6,873 nt of DNA from the NCBI GenBank assembly GCA_003537575.1, contig DPRS01000016.1, forward strand, positions 124,571 through 131,443, in the 5' to 3' direction. Each line of letters begins with the position of its first letter. Position 1 is the stretch's first letter. The notes beneath the pieces are model-generated. The model had not been told where the DNA came from, searched no databases, and was given only the letters and a program-made list of their open reading frames with translations. Positions 5,377 through 6,873 of the stretch are shown here, in pieces. The stretch is from Oxalobacteraceae bacterium. Lineage in GTDB: Bacteria > Pseudomonadota > Gammaproteobacteria > Burkholderiales > Burkholderiaceae_D. A program made the translations under genes and the position numbers.

Positions 5377-5639
5377 GCCAGTTCCCATTCGATGGTGGAC
5401 AACGTGCGCATTTCCACCTGCTGCTGAAGCTGCACTTCTAACTGGCTGATGATGTTGTTGCGCTGCGCTTCGACTTTATCCTGCCGGATGAGCGGTTCAC
5501 GGCGCAGCTTAAGGTCAACTTGAGAGTCAGCCAAGGTAGTTGCGAGCGACTCAACGGTGTCGCTCGCAGTACGTCTAGTCAATAGCCATGCGTAATACGG
5601 GCTTAGGTACTGCGTCAGAACGTACTGCGTCATCAGCAA
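5373..5639 (-). pseudogene. SNF2-type helicase relic with the motor deleted in frame
   Basis: An 88-codon open frame joining two ends of one family. Residues 3-43 (YLSPYYAWLLTRR ... SLATTLADSQVDL) match the N-terminus of SNF2-type DEAD/DEAH helicases of restriction islands, which normally continues VDLNPHQVDAALFA before Walker A. From residue 44, a stretch with EAQRNNIISQLEVQLQQ and ending TLSTIEWEL matches their C-terminal coiled segment (QRD-LI--IE-QLQQ ... LFTIRW-L). The junction is near 5508-5511. Everything between, roughly a thousand codons in intact homologues as I recall them, is missing, so no ATPase activity is possible. The likely start is TTG at 5637-5639 or ATG at 5631-5633; GGAG lies just upstream. 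The frame stayed open and runs through ATGA into the next small ORF, so it may still be transcribed as the head of the operon. Family recognition is from memory. Confidence 0.65.
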
Positions 5640-5932
5640 CTAATCTCCATTTTCCTCAATTGATGCAAGTTATTTGCTGACTTCGTGCACTTTCATTAAG
5701 ACCCAGTCCAGTTGAACGGTAGATTCCGTCTTCCGAATCGGTTACTGAAGTGGTTTTACCAAAACTTGCGAATTTTCTATATTACAACATGTGTGGCCAT
5801 AGAGAAATATATGAGGGGAAACATTATTGATCAGTGGGGCAAATGATCAATGAGGAGTGAGTCAGGAATGCCAGTTAAGTGGGGGTGACCTGTACTGAGA
5901 TTTTCGGACCATTTGTAATTTGAGAGAATAGC
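5640..5932. other. Non-coding region between the helicase relic and the secreted-protein gene
   Basis: No supported gene. It holds the presumed promoter of the minus-strand defence operon, though no clear -35/-10 pair is visible. It also holds several short dyads (GATTC/GAATC at 5722-5739, GTTTT/AAAAC at 5753-5765) and the perfect 8-bp dyad at 5826-5851. The stretch from about 5814 to 5917 has the feel of an insertion-sequence end (repeated GGGG blocks, GGTGACC), which would mark the right edge of the island. This is weak. Confidence 0.35.
5826..5851. repeat. 8-bp perfect inverted repeat ATTGATCA-N10-TGATCAAT
   Basis: ATTGATCA at 5826-5833 pairs with TGATCAAT at 5844-5851 across a ten-base spacer rich in G. 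It could be an operator or part of an insertion-sequence terminus. There is no U-tract in either direction, so it is not a terminator. Confidence 0.45.
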
Positions 5933-6154
5933 TCACATGCTGCCGTAGGGCATGGAACCTAGTCTCGAAAATCCTGCCGGCATGCGCAGGCTGGCTACCG
6001 GCTGCATTTGCACTTCGATTGCCATCTGTTCGGGCGATGTGGCGGCACTGATGTTTTTCGGCGCAAATGGCTCATATGCCGGAATCTGGCAATTCTCCCC
6101 GAAAGCAATGGCAGGTAAAAGCAAGACAATTGCCAGCAGTGAATTGATGCGCAT
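5933..6154 (-). CDS. Small putative secreted protein
   Basis: A 73-residue frame, not recognised. It starts MRINSLLAIVLLLPAIAFG, a clear Sec-type signal peptide: short basic n-region, hydrophobic core at residues 5-16, and a probable cleavage after Gly19 (AFG|EN). The mature part, about 54 residues, is proline- and methionine-rich with a single Cys22 and repeated MP/SM steps near its end; no lipobox and no further membrane segment. The ribosome-binding site is weak (GAAGA at 6158-6162, three bases from the ATG), which lowers confidence. It lies between the island and the YqhA-like gene on the same strand, with 215 bases of AT-rich sequence upstream. The antisense strand also has an open frame here, but it lacks a comparable start signal. 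Confidence 0.5.
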   Translation of the reverse strand: MRINSLLAIVLLLPAIAFGENCQIPAYEPFAPKNISAATSPEQMAIEVQMQPVASLRMPAGFSRLGSMPYGSM

Positions 6155-6369
6155 GGGTCTTCACAAATAAAGATGCCGCCATGGGCGACAGGATGGTTTT
6201 TAGGTCATGGTGAGCTTAATGTCGCTTGGAATAAATTGCAACAAAGACAACTAAAGTAATGTCATTTTTAATATATTTCTTCGTGTTTTTAATAGATAGA
6301 CCATGTTAAAGGTGTGCCTATTATCTTTCTTACGCCTAGTCAGAATGCAGACTAGACTTGTTTCTAAAG
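6155..6369. other. AT-rich intergenic region
   Basis: It lies between the YqhA-like gene and the small secreted-protein gene. It is markedly AT-rich at 6240-6300, where a minus-strand promoter for the secreted-protein gene would be expected (TATATT-like -10 possibilities near 6269-6276, no good -35). A 6-bp dyad CTAGTC/GACTAG lies at 6336-6355. No gene is supported. Confidence 0.4.
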
Positions 6370-6873
6370 CTAGCCATGGTCCGCCGGCTTGCCCGCATCC
6401 GGGCGCTCTGCGTCAACTTCCGCCTTTTCCCGGTCTTCTTCAAACATGGAATGCTCTGCGCGCGCCTGTTCATTCGGACGATGCGTTTTCTGTTCTTCCT
6501 TGGCTTTATGCGAGTGGTGCTGAAATAATACCAATGGCGCAACCACCAGCGCCATCGCGCCGCCAAACTGCAGGGTGGCGACAGGGTCTTCCCAGCGGAT
6601 GAAGTGCTCCAGAAAGGTCACGCCGAGAATCACGACGATCACGCTGACCACCTTCGATTCCAGGTCATTGAGCGTTTCGACACCGAGGGAAATGGTGATA
6701 TTGAGCGGCGCCACGAACAGGCTGTAAAGACCGACGCCTATGATGTAAAAGATGACTGCCTTGAGCATGACGCTGACGATTTCGAGAAATTCCACCGTCA
6801 GTCGGGTCGCGCCGAGTTCTTCTCCCTGCAGCAGGTCTTTCCATGCTTTCCAGACGTTGGTGATCGCTTCGAT
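6370..6873 (-). CDS. YqhA-like (UPF0114) inner-membrane protein, 3' part
   Basis: An integral membrane protein running off the right edge; 167 residues are visible. The frame stays open to position 6873, so the true start is outside the window and the GTG at 6793-6795 is internal. Visible order: an amphipathic start IEAITNVWKAWKDLLQ; a first transmembrane segment at about visible residues 33-55; the conserved-looking LGVETLNDLESKVVS (63-77); a second transmembrane segment at about 75-92; FIRWEDP (91-97); a third at about 101-118; then a roughly 50-residue hydrophilic tail rich in Glu, Lys and His, presumably cytosolic. The overall pattern resembles YqhA/UPF0114 proteins, whose function is not established. 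The charged tail may be lineage specific. It is a chromosomal neighbour beyond the island, not an obvious part of it. Confidence 0.6.
   Translation of the reverse strand: MEAITNVWKAWKDLLQGEELGATRLTVEFLEIVSVMLKAVIFYIIGVGLYSLFVAPLNITISLGVETLNDLESKVVSVIVVILGVTFLEHFIRWEDPVATLQFGGAMALVVAPLVLFQHHSHKAKEEQKTHRPNEQARAEHSMFEEDREKAEVDAERPDAGKPADHG

Noticed and set aside
5952..6170. Plus-strand 72-codon frame opposite the small secreted protein
   Set aside because: No signal peptide at its start and no clear ribosome-binding site; the minus frame has a well-formed signal peptide.
6336..6355. CTAGTC/GACTAG dyad as terminator of the YqhA-like gene
   Set aside because: Only six pairs with an eight-base loop and no T-tract on the minus strand.
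6303..6602. Plus-strand 99-codon frame
   Set aside because: Antisense to the YqhA-like membrane protein, whose transmembrane pattern is convincing.
6370..6795. A complete 141-residue gene starting at GTG 6793-6795
   Set aside because: The frame stays open to the window edge with family-like sequence upstream of that codon, so the gene is partial and the GTG is internal.
1..6873. CRISPR array, tRNA or integrase attachment site
   Set aside because: No periodic repeats with spacers, no cloverleaf-like sequence and no integrase gene are visible in the window.

Overview
The window looks like a chromosomal stretch of a betaproteobacterium, most likely Burkholderiales and perhaps Oxalobacteraceae. 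The basis is the GroES/GroEL sequences, a groESL promoter of sigma32 type combined with a perfect CIRCE operator, and a YqhA-like membrane protein at the far end. This taxonomic call is inference from sequence style. No database was searched.

Layout, left to right. Positions 1-788 are housekeeping: the 5' part of groEL and all of groES on the minus strand, with their leader, CIRCE element and heat-shock promoter. Positions 789-5932 are an accessory, defence-type island. It opens with a plus-strand DUF488 gene (998-1480). This converges on, and overlaps by 44 nt, a minus-strand gene for a protein resembling the dual-OB family (1437-2267); an intrinsic-terminator-like hairpin sits inside the overlap. 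Next come scars of an older system: the first codons of a type III-like Mod methyltransferase (2600-2670) joined to the last codons of a Res-type restriction helicase (2488-2601). Then comes an intact two-gene minus-strand operon, an OLD-like ATPase with a TOPRIM nuclease domain (3546-5273) and a D12-class adenine-N6 DNA methyltransferase (2693-3568), overlapping by 23 nt. Immediately upstream lie a 33-codon ORF and an 88-codon relic of a SNF2-type helicase whose whole motor has been deleted in frame (5373-5639). Positions 5933-6873 return to ordinary sequence: a small putative secreted protein and the 3' part of a YqhA-like membrane protein, both on the minus strand.

Interpretation. The relics occur in the order SNF2 helicase, then Mod, then Res. 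From memory this matches the gene order of a type III-like restriction island (SNF2 helicase, DUF4391 protein, Mod, Res). The helicase, Mod and Res genes are destroyed by internal deletions. The TOPRIM ATPase/adenine methylase pair between them is fully intact. The simplest reading is that this pair is a compact restriction-modification-like system, with a methyltransferase marking self and an ATP-gated OLD-like nuclease attacking unmarked DNA. It either replaced the middle of the older operon or outlived it. The DUF488/dual-OB pair may be a second, separate defence or DNA-modification-sensing module. The island looks more AT-rich than groESL, consistent with horizontal acquisition. No tRNA, CRISPR array, integrase or complete insertion sequence is visible.
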